A DNA stretch of 23,150 nt from Lachnospiraceae bacterium (GCA_019423745.1 JAHZAV010000033.1:1-23150), one strand, 5' to 3'. Shown: positions 14,663 through 22,771, counted from the stretch's first letter. Program-made: numbers and translations. Notes: generated by a model not told the origin, from the sequence alone.

Positions 14663-15475
14663 TTAAGCTTCCCTCCTTGCCATTTCAATAAAATGCTGTT
14701 CCAGAGTGCCACGATCAACTTTAATATCTAATACATGGATTTTTTTCTGTTTCAAATCGCCCAGTAATGAAATCAAAGTGTCTTCGATATGATCCGTTTC
14801 AAAAGTGCTGTCTCCCTGCTCAGTCTTAAGATGGATAAAATATTTTTTCCCAATCTGATTGGTCAGTTCCGAAGCTGTACCGCAAAACACAATATTTCCG
14901 TTATTCAAAATGGCAATGCGATCACATAACGTTTCTACTTCCCCCATATCATGACTTGCTAAAATGATTGTTTTTCCTTGTGACTTAAGCATTCGGATTT
15001 GTTTATGGAGTGAGAGTCTTGCCTCTATATCAAGTCCCGCCGTTGGCTCATCAAGAAAAATAATATCGGGATTACCAATAAGAGCAAGAGCAAGATGTAA
15101 CCGCCTTTTCTGCCCTGTGGATAATTGTGAATACTGTTTTTTCCCCATTTCTTTGACACCAAGACCGTTAAGTATCGTATCATCCATTTTTGTTCGATTC
15201 CATTTTGCAAACAGCTTTACAGCTTCCATCGGCTTAATATGGGCAGGCAAAGAGGAGGATTGTAACTGAATACCCATTTTCCCGTCTACGACAATCGTAC
15301 CACTGTCATATTCTCTCAAACCTTCGATACATTCAAGCATTGTGGTTTTTCCTGCTCCGTTTACACCGAGCAGCGCAAAAATTTCTCCTTTTTCGATTTG
15401 CAAATTAAGTCCTTTAAGAACGATATGACCGTCATAGCTTTTCTTTAATTCACGAACTTGTATAGCACCTTTCAC
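14663..15475 (-). CDS. ABC transporter ATP-binding protein
   Basis: This 270-aa ATPase of an ABC-2 exporter has Walker A GVNGAGKTT (37-45), Q-loop near residue 70, signature LSTGQ (118-122), Walker B DIIFLDEP (Asp142/Glu143) and H-loop ILASHD. The C-terminal 60 residues form the small domain seen in many drug exporter ATPases. I prefer the GTG at 15475 as start: GAGGGG (15483-15488) is 7 bases upstream and the MerR stop is 4 bases away. An in-frame ATG at 15505 would add 10 residues inside the MerR gene and has no good ribosome site. It partners the permease immediately downstream. Confidence 0.92.
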   Translation of the reverse strand: MKGAIQVRELKKSYDGHIVLKGLNLQIEKGEIFALLGVNGAGKTTMLECIEGLREYDSGTIVVDGKMGIQLQSSSLPAHIKPMEAVKLFAKWNRTKMDDTILNGLGVKEMGKKQYSQLSTGQKRRLHLALALIGNPDIIFLDEPTAGLDIEARLSLHKQIRMLKSQGKTIILASHDMGEVETLCDRIAILNNGNIVFCGTASELTNQIGKKYFIHLKTEQGDSTFETDHIEDTLISLLGDLKQKKIHVLDIKVDRGTLEQHFIEMARREA

Positions 15476-15479
15476 ATTT

Positions 15480-16271
15480 TCACCCCTCAAATGGATTTGT
15501 CCCAAGTCTTGAAAAATAGACTTGCAAAGCCGGCTCTAAATATTCGTTTACAACTTTTTGCCTCTCTTCCCAAGCGTTTGTAACGGTTTCAATATTTCCA
15601 ACCTCCATCAATTTGGGAAGCATACTCATATCACCATTTGTAAACTCCATAATTAAGCCCCAATATTCGTTTACAACCTGCTGGCATTTTTCACTTTCAG
15701 GCGGTACATTTTCCTCTTGAAGCTGTACGATTGCATCACTCAGGCAGTTAAATCTGTCCATAAAGTCTAAGCCGCTTTCCTTATCAAATTTACTACGTAT
15801 ATAATCGAGGGTATCATCATCAAAACGCTTAATAAGATAATAAGAGTCATTCTTCATTTGCAGATTCACTATAATATCCGCATACTTGCTAAAGTTGACT
15901 GTCTGCATTTGTAAAACTTCTGTTTTTAGCTGTTCTATTGCTGTCAAAGACGCTTTAAGCTGTTCTATTTTTTGGCGTATATCATCTGCCTGGTCTGTAA
16001 GCGCATTTGCAACATCCGCCGGTGTCTCTAAAGAAATCAACCGCCTCTTTATATCGTTCAAAGAAAAACCCAATGATTTCAAAGATATAATCTGATGAAG
16101 TGTAACCAGATCTTTATCTGTATAAAGCCTGCGTCCACCTTCGCTTTCTGCCGATGGAGAAAGCAGTCCTTCTTTATCATAGTATTGTAGAGTACGAACA
16201 GTCACTCCCATTTTCTTTGCCACTTCCCCAACAGTCATAAATCCTTGAGGAATTGCTCTGTATTTTGCCAT
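15480..16271 (-). CDS. MerR-family transcriptional regulator
   Basis: This 263-aa regulator has the N-terminal winged helix-turn-helix of MerR (about residues 12-80: TVGEVAKKMGVTVRTLQYYD, then LLSPSAESEGGRRLY), a long dimerisation helix (85-125) and a C-terminal helical domain (about 150-255) that recalls the TipAS-type drug-binding part (WGLIMEFTNGD). This would bind an inducer. It heads an operon with an ABC ATPase and permease, so it is expected to be autoregulatory and to induce the exporter. AGGAGGT precedes the ATG. Confidence 0.9.
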   Translation of the reverse strand: MAKYRAIPQGFMTVGEVAKKMGVTVRTLQYYDKEGLLSPSAESEGGRRLYTDKDLVTLHQIISLKSLGFSLNDIKRRLISLETPADVANALTDQADDIRQKIEQLKASLTAIEQLKTEVLQMQTVNFSKYADIIVNLQMKNDSYYLIKRFDDDTLDYIRSKFDKESGLDFMDRFNCLSDAIVQLQEENVPPESEKCQQVVNEYWGLIMEFTNGDMSMLPKLMEVGNIETVTNAWEERQKVVNEYLEPALQVYFSRLGTNPFEG

Positions 16272-16293
16272 AATTATTTACCTCCTGACACCT

Positions 16294-16324
16294 ATTATAA
16301 ATCATCACGCCACGTCACAAACAA
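16294..16324 (-). promoter_or_regulatory. MerR-type promoter with 19-base spacer
   Basis: On the minus strand -10 TATAAT (16294-16299) and -35 TTGTTT (16319-16324) are 19 bases apart, the over-long spacing that MerR proteins correct by twisting the DNA. The spacer contains an imperfect inverted repeat (TGACG/CGTGA). It lies 23 bases before the MerR ATG. Confidence 0.5.
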
Positions 16325-16372
16325 GACCTTTTTATATCTATTCCAACCATCTTTGCAAATACTCATAAATGC

Positions 16373-16420
16373 CATGAGGGACACTTCCTTATATGAAGTG
16401 TCCCTCATGCTCTTCTTTTT
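16373..16420. terminator. 15-bp hairpin at the end of spmA
   Basis: A perfect 15-bp stem (16373-16387 with 16395-16409) is followed on the plus strand by CTCTTCTTTTTT. The spmA stop codon (16405-16407) is within the stem. On the minus strand the hairpin is followed by GCATTTATGAG, a poor T-run, so it may protect the spmA message 3' end and terminate only partly. It separates spmA from the MerR promoter. Confidence 0.6.
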
Positions 16421-17022
16421 TGTTGCTTAATCTTGCAATAAATCACTGCTGCTCCTGTACTTACTGCAGTAGCCAGAATCCCTGCCCCCACAATGGCTGC
16501 CGGATTCACACTTCCATACTGACTTCTATACGCTATAACATTAACCGGGATTAACTGCAATGAAGAAATATTGATGATTAAAAATGTACACATCTCATTA
16601 CTGGCAATACCTTTTTTCCTTACAGGACCATATAAAACACCTTTTCTGCGATCGTCCTCTATGTTCTTCAATTCTTCCATAGCTTTAAGGCCTGCCGGCG
16701 TTGCAGCCCAGCCAAGTCCGAGTATATTTGCAATTATATTTGTAGTAATATGTCTGGCTGCCGGGTGTCCTTTGGGTAAATCCGGAAACAAAAAGCGGAT
16801 GATCGGCCTCATCCTTCTGGAAAGACCTGTGATCATTCCGCTTTGTTCTGCAATCTCCATTAATCCTGTCCAAAATGCCATCACACCAGCCATTGTAATA
16901 CACAGTGCAATCGCTTCTTTGGAAGAATCCAATGCTGCATTTGTAATTTCCACAAGATTTCCGGTACAGGCTCCATATATGATTCCAGTCAAAATCATTC
17001 CCGCCCATAAATAATTCAGCAT
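16405..17022 (-). CDS. spmA: Spore maturation protein A
   Basis: This 205-aa membrane protein of the nucleoside-recognition (Gate) domain family matches SpmA in length and motifs: an N-terminal membrane segment, AGVMAFWTGLMEIAEQSG, LFPDLPKGHPAARHITTNIIANILGLGWAATPAGLKAM, and SNEMCTFLIINISSLQLIPVNVIAYR. In Bacillus SpmA and SpmB are needed for full core dehydration and heat resistance of spores. AGGTGAG precedes the ATG. spmB usually follows directly, but here the next element is a hairpin and then the MerR operon on the same strand. It lies 65 bases after the PerM-family gene and could share its transcript. Confidence 0.9.
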   Translation of the reverse strand: MLNYLWAGMILTGIIYGACTGNLVEITNAALDSSKEAIALCITMAGVMAFWTGLMEIAEQSGMITGLSRRMRPIIRFLFPDLPKGHPAARHITTNIIANILGLGWAATPAGLKAMEELKNIEDDRRKGVLYGPVRKKGIASNEMCTFLIINISSLQLIPVNVIAYRSQYGSVNPAAIVGAGILATAVSTGAAVIYCKIKQQKRRA

Positions 17023-17087
17023 TTTCTCACCTAATCGCCTATTCTTTCTATATTCTATGAAAGAATAGACCAGATATCACCAGAAAT

Positions 17088-18248
17088 CTATTGTATTTCA
17101 CTTGGATCTATTTTCTGCTGCTTTAATTTTAAATATACAATCTCACGAAACAGGGCGTACAATACTGATACAATAGGAATAAAAATAAGCATTCCTACAA
17201 TTCCCATCAAACTTCCTCCTATGCTGACAGCTGCCAATACCCATATTGAGGGAAGTCCTACAGAATTCCCTACTACATGCGGATAAATTAAATTACCCTC
17301 TATTTGCTGTAAAATTAAAAATAAGATAATGAAAAATAAGGCCTTTACAGGATTTACCATAAATATGAGAAATGCACCAATTGCACATCCAATAAAGGCT
17401 CCAAAAATTGGAATAAGCGCCGTAAATGCTATTACAATACCAATCAACAGAGCGTATGGTATTTTAAAAACAGACATAGAAAGCACAAACATAGATCCCA
17501 GAATAACAGCTTCTAAACACTGCCCTGTCAGAAAACTGGAAAATGTATTGTAGGTAAGAGAACATACTTCCAGCATTGCTTCTGCTTTTCCCCTTGGTAT
17601 GAAAGCAAACATTACCTTCTTTACCTGAATATTAAGCTTTTCCTTCTGAAGAAGAATATAGCAGGCAAATACAAAGGCAATAAAGAAGGTAGCCAGTCCA
17701 CTGATAATAGTTCTTGCCACTGTTATCGTAGAGTCCAGCATGCTTCCAGCTCCATGACGGAAGAAGTTGACACCTACTTCCACAATTTTATTCCAGTCAA
17801 AATCCAGGTTTGCTATCCAGCTTCTAATTTGATTATTTCCCTCAAAAACTTCTTCTGCCCACCTTTGTACTTTAGGCACAAAGTCCTGAATACTGCTGCC
17901 CAGACTTCCAAAAGTTGCTCCCAATTGTGGAATCAGTATAAACATGACAACAGATACGATTCCGATTACAAGAATTAAAACTAAAATGAGGCTAAAAGGG
18001 CGGGCAGCCTTTCTAATCCATTTCCTATTCTTTATCCTTTCCTCCGGAAAGAGGTGCCTCTGAATAAAATTCATAGGCACATTCAGTACAAACGCAATTG
18101 CCCCTCCCAGAATAAAAGGAAATGTAACACCAAAGATAAAACGAAAAAAATCAAACACAACATCATATTTCCAAAGACATACAATAAGAAGCGCCGTAAA
18201 AATAATGATTCCTCTTATTTTTTTGATGTTTTCTTTATTTAAATCCAT
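17088..18248 (-). CDS. AI-2E/PerM-family membrane protein
   Basis: This 386-aa protein has about eight membrane segments in the AI-2E transporter (UPF0118/PerM/YtvI) pattern: two N-terminal segments, a large soluble loop (about 105-165), then the conserved block LIGIVIAFTALIPIFGAFIG and GNLIYPHVVGNSVGLPSIWVLAAVSIGGSLMGIVGMLIFIPI near the C-terminus. Family members are reported to export AI-2 or act as Na+/H+ antiporters, so the substrate is open. It starts one base after the stop of the P-type ATPase, which implies one transcript and puts it under the same riboswitch. Confidence 0.9.
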   Translation of the reverse strand: MDLNKENIKKIRGIIIFTALLIVCLWKYDVVFDFFRFIFGVTFPFILGGAIAFVLNVPMNFIQRHLFPEERIKNRKWIRKAARPFSLILVLILVIGIVSVVMFILIPQLGATFGSLGSSIQDFVPKVQRWAEEVFEGNNQIRSWIANLDFDWNKIVEVGVNFFRHGAGSMLDSTITVARTIISGLATFFIAFVFACYILLQKEKLNIQVKKVMFAFIPRGKAEAMLEVCSLTYNTFSSFLTGQCLEAVILGSMFVLSMSVFKIPYALLIGIVIAFTALIPIFGAFIGCAIGAFLIFMVNPVKALFFIILFLILQQIEGNLIYPHVVGNSVGLPSIWVLAAVSIGGSLMGIVGMLIFIPIVSVLYALFREIVYLKLKQQKIDPSEIQ

Positions 18249-18249
18249 T

Positions 18250-20784
18250 TTACTTCCTCAATTTCTTTAAAAGCTGTATGATCGGCAGATTTAGAAGTGC
18301 CAGTCCGTATACAGTCAAAAGCTGTGTTCCGTTTAATGTTACAACCTGGAAAACATTGTGAAGTCCCGGTATCATCAATACACCTGTAATAAGCAAAAGT
18401 CCAAGAACAAAAGCACCAATCAAGTATATGTTATTGAAGAAACGCTTTGTAAAAAGTACAGGTTTATTAGATTTACAGTTAAATCCATGCACTAATCTGG
18501 ATGTACACAATGTTCCAAATGCTAATGTACTTCCAAGAAGGCTTCCGCCCTGTTTCAGTCCAATCAAAAATGCAATAGTTGTCATAACGCCAATGCAAAG
18601 TCCTTCTGTTCCAATCCGAAGTAAATAATCCTTTGTGAGAATAGATTCTCCTATCGGTCTTGGTTTTTCCTTCATGACATCTTTTGTATGCGGCTCCAGC
18701 CCCAAAGCGATTGCCGGTAAACTATCGGTCAAAAGATTAATAAACAAAAGGTGTACAGGTGCAAATGGAACCGGCAGGCCAGCCACAGATGCGAATAGTA
18801 CTGCAAGAATAGCACCAAAATTTCCGGAAAGAAGAAATTGAATAGAGAATTTGATATTCCGATATAAATTTCGGCCATTTTCCACTGCTTTTACAATAGT
18901 AGCAAAATTATCATCTGTCAGTACCATGGCTGCTGCATCCTTAGAAACCTCTGTTCCCGTAATTCCCATTGCAACACCAATATCTGCCTGTTTTAGAGCA
19001 GGAGCATCATTAACACCGTCCCCTGTCATAGCAACGATATTTCCTCTATCCTGCCATGCACGAACAATACGAATTTTATGTTCCGGTGATACTCTTGCGT
19101 ATACAGAAATTTTAGGAACAAATTCCTGAAGCTCTTCATCGGACATATTTTCAATAACTGCTCCCTCACATGCTTCAGACTCATCGTTTAAAATTCCAAT
19201 CCTCTTAGCAATCGCTGCCGCTGTTACTTTATGATCACCTGTAATCATAATAGGTTTGATACCCGCTTCAATACATTCTGCAACTGCTGCCTTGGATTCC
19301 TCTCTCGGCGGATCCATCATAGAGATCAGTCCAAGGAATGTCAAATCACTTTCGTCTTCCAGTGCAATCGGTCTGTCACTGTCAATCTCCTTATATGCAA
19401 AGGCCAGTACCCGAAGACCACCTTTGGAAAATTCCAGATTCTGTTCTTCTATTCTTGCCTTTTCTTCTTCTGTCATAGGAAGTACATTCTGACCAATACG
19501 GATATGCGTCATTCTTGTAAGAAGGACATCCACTGCCCCCTTGACAACTATAATATGTTTTCCCCGAAGTTCATGAGCAGTAGACATCAACTTTCTGTCA
19601 CTATCAAATGGAATCTCGGATTTCCTTTCATAAGTGTCTCGCACTTCCAGTATTTCTTTTCCAAGTTTGCTTCCCAAATTAATGAGTGCAGTTTCTGTAG
19701 GATCACCAATTTCCTGTCCGTCCGTATTCGTAGAATCATTGCAAAGAATACTAAAATGAAGCAGCATATTCTGATTTTCTTCATTTAAATTAATCTCTGA
19801 TACAGGAACTCTCTTTTGATCCACATAATAATCTTCTACAGTCATCTTATTTTGAGTCAGTGTACCTGTCTTGTCGGAACAGACTATAGACACACTTCCA
19901 AGTCCTTCCACTGCCTGCAGCTTACGGATAATGGCATGCTCTTTTGCCATTTTCTGAGTTCCAAATGAAAGTACAATTGTTACAATAGAACTTAATGCCT
20001 CTGGAATCGCTGCAACTGCCAATGCTACAGCAAAGAGGAAAGCATCCCCTACCGATCCGCCTTGGAAAATATTAATCCCAAACAAGATTCCACAAAATAC
20101 CAATATTAATATAGAAAGCTTTCTTCCAAATTCATCTAGATTTACTTGAAGTGGGGTACGCTTTTCTGACGTGTTTTTTAAAAGACTGGCAATCTTACCA
20201 ACCTCAGTTCCCATACCAATTCCTGTTACTTCAAAGGCTCCTCGACCATACGTAACAAAGCTTCCTGAGAATACTCGATTGGTTTGATCTCCAAGAGCTG
20301 CACCTTCTGGAACATCATCTAAAGATTTTTCTACAGAAAGGCTCTCTCCTGTTAAAGCACTTTCATCTACTTTTAAGCTTGCACAATCTGTCAGCTTTCC
20401 ATCTGCCGGTACGCAATCGCCTGCCTCTAAAATAACCCGATCTCCAATTGTAACCTCTCTTGCAGGAATCTGCATCAATGTTCCATCACGAATTACCTTT
20501 GCTTCCGGTGCAGACATCTGTTTTAAACTATCCAAGGACTGTTCTGCCTTAATAGTCTGTACGGTTCCAAGAATCGCATTCATTGTAATAACTACCAGAA
20601 TGACTATAGTACTTTCTACATCGCCCAGAAATCCTGATACAATGGCTGCTACAATCAGTATGATAACAAGAAAATCCTTATACTGTTCCAGAAAAATCTG
20701 AAATACACTTTTTTTCTTTCCTTCTACCAGCTCATTAAAACCATACTTTTCCTGATTTTGTTTCGCTTGTTCGCTTGTCAGCAT
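18250..20784 (-). CDS. Calcium/manganese-transporting P-type ATPase
   Basis: This 844-aa P2-type cation pump has an actuator motif TGES (145-148), TM4 metal motif IPEAL with Glu262, phosphorylated Asp304 in DKTGTLT, and hinge motif TGDGVNDAPALK. TM6 NLLTDSLPAIALG keeps the Asn, Thr and Asp that bind Ca2+ in SERCA. In TM5 the SERCA site-I Glu771 position is Ala (SGNFGA), as in bacterial pumps that carry one ion per cycle. The sequence alone says Ca2+ pump. The Mn2+-sensing riboswitch in its leader points to Mn2+ efflux, as for Lactococcus YoaB, which has the same arrangement. GAGGAG precedes the ATG. The PerM-family gene follows after 1 bp. Confidence 0.94.
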   Translation of the reverse strand: MLTSEQAKQNQEKYGFNELVEGKKKSVFQIFLEQYKDFLVIILIVAAIVSGFLGDVESTIVILVVITMNAILGTVQTIKAEQSLDSLKQMSAPEAKVIRDGTLMQIPAREVTIGDRVILEAGDCVPADGKLTDCASLKVDESALTGESLSVEKSLDDVPEGAALGDQTNRVFSGSFVTYGRGAFEVTGIGMGTEVGKIASLLKNTSEKRTPLQVNLDEFGRKLSILILVFCGILFGINIFQGGSVGDAFLFAVALAVAAIPEALSSIVTIVLSFGTQKMAKEHAIIRKLQAVEGLGSVSIVCSDKTGTLTQNKMTVEDYYVDQKRVPVSEINLNEENQNMLLHFSILCNDSTNTDGQEIGDPTETALINLGSKLGKEILEVRDTYERKSEIPFDSDRKLMSTAHELRGKHIIVVKGAVDVLLTRMTHIRIGQNVLPMTEEEKARIEEQNLEFSKGGLRVLAFAYKEIDSDRPIALEDESDLTFLGLISMMDPPREESKAAVAECIEAGIKPIMITGDHKVTAAAIAKRIGILNDESEACEGAVIENMSDEELQEFVPKISVYARVSPEHKIRIVRAWQDRGNIVAMTGDGVNDAPALKQADIGVAMGITGTEVSKDAAAMVLTDDNFATIVKAVENGRNLYRNIKFSIQFLLSGNFGAILAVLFASVAGLPVPFAPVHLLFINLLTDSLPAIALGLEPHTKDVMKEKPRPIGESILTKDYLLRIGTEGLCIGVMTTIAFLIGLKQGGSLLGSTLAFGTLCTSRLVHGFNCKSNKPVLFTKRFFNNIYLIGAFVLGLLLITGVLMIPGLHNVFQVVTLNGTQLLTVYGLALLNLPIIQLLKKLRK

Positions 20785-20834
20785 GTTTTTCTCCTCGCTT
20801 TCTTTTGCAATAAATCTCTTTGATGAAAAGGAAC

Positions 20835-20882
20835 AAAAAAAGAGACTTTATTGCACAAAATTTGTTATGCAATAAAAGTCTC
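20835..20882 (-). terminator. Riboswitch-controlled terminator
   Basis: The stem GAGACTTTTATTGC... (minus 20882-20868) pairs with TGCAATAAAGTCTC (20855-20842) with one bulged base, and is followed on the minus strand by seven T (20841-20835). The 5' arm contains the CTTTT that closes aptamer helix P1, so aptamer folding and the terminator exclude each other. Confidence 0.8.
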
Positions 20883-20968
20883 ACTATTTCATTACGATAC
20901 GGATGATCTCTCATCGTACTGACGCCATCGCAAACATACAACAAGTGTATGCTAGTTACTCCCTTTTA
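20874..20968 (-). promoter_or_regulatory. yybP-ykoY (Mn2+) riboswitch aptamer
   Basis: On the minus strand the leader shows the family signature in order: AAAAGGGAGTAAC, GGCGTCAGTACG, and GTGAGACTTTT. Helices fit by eye: P1 AAAAG (20967-20963) with CTTTT (20878-20874); P2 CATACA (20951-20946) with TGTATG (20940-20935); P3 TACGAT (20918-20913) with ATCGTA (20898-20893). This class binds Mn2+ and turns on export genes. Here Mn2+ binding would hold P1 closed and prevent the terminator at 20835-20882, switching on the P-type ATPase. Confidence 0.82.
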
Positions 20969-20978
20969 TCTACAAACA

Positions 20979-21007
20979 AATATATACGATATTGCTGGAA
21001 CTGTCAA
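20979..21007 (-). promoter_or_regulatory. Promoter of the riboswitch-ATPase operon
   Basis: On the minus strand consensus -35 TTGACA (21002-21007) and -10 TATATT (20979-20984) are 17 bases apart. Transcription would start about 7 bases later, immediately before the aptamer. Confidence 0.8.
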
Positions 21008-21051
21008 CCTTATTTTTTCCAGAAATTCCCCTATTTATGCATATTCTTTCA

Positions 21052-21080
21052 TTGACAAGCCATATACTATTCCTTAGAAT
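21052..21080 (+). promoter_or_regulatory. Promoter of the sodium symporter gene
   Basis: TTGACA (21052-21057) and TAGAAT (21075-21080) are 17 bases apart on the plus strand, 39 bases before the ATG at 21119. Confidence 0.75.
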
Positions 21081-21118
21081 AAAAAGGATGAGAGTGTAGA
21101 AAATGAGGTTATATAAAA

Positions 21119-22573
21119 ATGAAAAGAGAAAAATTTTCTTCTCGTCTCGGCTTTGTCCTTATCAGTGCCGGATGCGCTATTGGACTTGGAAATGTATGGC
21201 GCTTCCCATATATCACAGGACAATACGGAGGTGCTGCCTTTGTCATTATTTATCTTATTTTTCTTGTAATCCTGGGACTTCCTATTATGACAATGGAATT
21301 TTCCGTCGGACGGGCTTCACAAAAATCTGCAGCCAAATCCTTTGAAGTACTGGAACCTGCAGGAACAAAGTGGCATCTAACTAAATGGGTACCACTTATT
21401 GGAAACTATATGCTTATGATGTTCTACACAACTGTCGGAGGCTGGACACTTGCTTACTTTTATAAAATGGCTTCCGGCCAGATGACAGGGCTTGATACTA
21501 CACAAGTAGGAAACACTTTTAATGAATTTCTTTCAGATCCTGTTCAACAGGTAAGCTGGATGCTTATTGTAACAATTATCGGATTTTTAATCTGTTCTCG
21601 CGGATTAAAAGGTGGCGTGGAAAAAGTCTCCAAATATATGATGGGAATTTTATTCCTTATTTTGATTATATTGGTTATCCACAGCTTTTTCCTGGATGGC
21701 GCAAAAGAAGGATTTTCCTTCTACCTCATTCCTAATTTTAAAGCAGCTCTTGAAAACTACTCATTAGGTGAAATTTTATTTGCTGCTTTAGGACAGTCAT
21801 TCTTTACTTTGAGTCTAGGAATCGGAGCACTGGCAATTTTCGGAAGTTATATTGATAAAGAACACTCTCTCATTTCCGAAAGCCTCAATGTAGTGATTCT
21901 TGACACAACGGTTGCCTTTTTTTCAGGATTAGTTATATTTCCAGCCTGCTTTACCTATAACGTAGACGTAGGAAGCGGTCCAAGCCTGATTTTTGTCACC
22001 CTGCCTCAAACTTTTAATGAAATGGCCGGTGGACGTATATGGGGATCTTTATTCTTCGTATTTTTAGCATTTGCTTCTCTTACAACAATTATTGCTGTAT
22101 TTGAGAATATTATCGCATTCGCTATTGATTTTGGCTGGACAAGAAAAAAAGCTGTTATTGTAAATATTGTAGCAATCATTATTCTTTCCCTGCCTTGTGC
22201 TCTAGGTTTTAATCTATTAAGCGGATTCCAACCGTTTGGAGCAGGATCAACTGTACAGGATTTGGAAGACTTTATTTTATCAAATACTCTTCTTCCTCTT
22301 GGATCCCTTTTATATCTTTTGTTCTGTACAAATCGATATGCATGGAATTGGGATAACTACTATGCAGAAGTTAATTGTGGAAAAGGTTTAAAACTGCCAA
22401 AATGGACAAAAGGATACCTGACCTACATCTTGCCTCTGGTTATCATCTTTATTCTGATCCAAGGCTTTATCGAAAAATTGGGATTCCCGGCAAATTATCT
22501 CTTCCCGGTACTTTGCCTGATCTATCCTCTGTATTTAATTATACAGGCACGAATGGTAAATAAAAAAAGATAA
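21119..22573 (+). CDS. Sodium-dependent transporter, neurotransmitter:sodium symporter (SNF) family
   Basis: This 484-aa inner-membrane protein has about 11-12 hydrophobic segments in the LeuT-type fold. The family signature is complete in TM1: RLGFVLISAGCAIGLGNVWRFPY followed by the Gly-rich GQYGGAAF, with the unwound region that binds Na+ and substrate. TM6 (FFTLSLGIGALAIFGSYI) and TM8 (AFASLTTIIAVFENI) regions are also typical. Bacterial members take up amino acids such as Trp, Leu or Tyr with Na+; the substrate here is not predictable. GAGG lies about 10 bases before the ATG. It is transcribed alone, divergently from the riboswitch-ATPase operon, and ends at a 20-bp palindrome. Confidence 0.93.
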   Translation: MKREKFSSRLGFVLISAGCAIGLGNVWRFPYITGQYGGAAFVIIYLIFLVILGLPIMTMEFSVGRASQKSAAKSFEVLEPAGTKWHLTKWVPLIGNYMLMMFYTTVGGWTLAYFYKMASGQMTGLDTTQVGNTFNEFLSDPVQQVSWMLIVTIIGFLICSRGLKGGVEKVSKYMMGILFLILIILVIHSFFLDGAKEGFSFYLIPNFKAALENYSLGEILFAALGQSFFTLSLGIGALAIFGSYIDKEHSLISESLNVVILDTTVAFFSGLVIFPACFTYNVDVGSGPSLIFVTLPQTFNEMAGGRIWGSLFFVFLAFASLTTIIAVFENIIAFAIDFGWTRKKAVIVNIVAIIILSLPCALGFNLLSGFQPFGAGSTVQDLEDFILSNTLLPLGSLLYLLFCTNRYAWNWDNYYAEVNCGKGLKLPKWTKGYLTYILPLVIIFILIQGFIEKLGFPANYLFPVLCLIYPLYLIIQARMVNKKR

Positions 22574-22579
22574 ATTGTA

Positions 22580-22622
22580 AAATGGGGACGTAACAAAGTT
22601 AAACTTTGTTACGTCCCCATTT
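22580..22622. terminator. 20-bp perfect palindrome after the symporter gene
   Basis: Positions 22580-22599 and 22603-22622 are perfect inverted complements around a 3-base loop (TAA). The core is GGGGACGTAACAAAGT. The position, 7 bases after the stop, suits a terminator, but the T-run is only three bases (ATTTGC). It may instead be a dispersed palindromic repeat. Confidence 0.6.
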
Positions 22623-22630
22623 GCATATAT

Positions 22631-22671
22631 CCCTGTGTAAAACTGCGAAATACCCTGTGTAAAACTGCAAA
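22631..22671. repeat. Two tandem copies of a 22-nt unit
   Basis: CCCTGTGTAAAACTGCGAA (22631-22649) recurs as CCCTGTGTAAAACTGCAAA (22653-22671), one mismatch over 19 bases, with a 22-base period. It directly follows the 20-bp palindrome. The rest of the stretch to 22775 is AT-rich with nothing recognisable. Confidence 0.7.
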
Positions 22672-22771
22672 TTTTATATTCATCACTGATTATACCATAC
22701 TAATTATTAATCTCAAAAATAGGAAAATCAGCTGATGTCTTTTAAATTTGATTTATAAAATAGTAAAGAGC

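Noticed and set aside
15476..15505. The ATG at 15505 as start of the ABC ATPase
   Set aside because: It lies within the MerR gene with no ribosome site, whereas the GTG at 15475 has GAGGGG at ideal distance and follows the MerR stop by 4 bases.
17041..17066. ATTCTTTC/GAAAGAAT hairpin between the PerM gene and spmA as a terminator
   Set aside because: The stem is AT-rich with a 10-base loop and no T-run on the minus strand; read-through into spmA seems more likely.
19231..19788. A 185-codon plus-strand open frame opposite the P-type ATPase
   Set aside because: It is antisense to a conserved ATPase domain, has an unnatural composition (many Cys, His and Phe) and no start signals.
20735..20944. 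A 69-codon minus-strand frame across the ATPase leader
   Set aside because: It runs through the riboswitch aptamer and terminator and overlaps the ATPase start; RNA structure explains the sequence better than a peptide.
22631..22671. The tandem 22-nt repeat as a CRISPR array
   Set aside because: There are only two copies, the units are directly adjacent with no spacer, and no cas genes are in the window.
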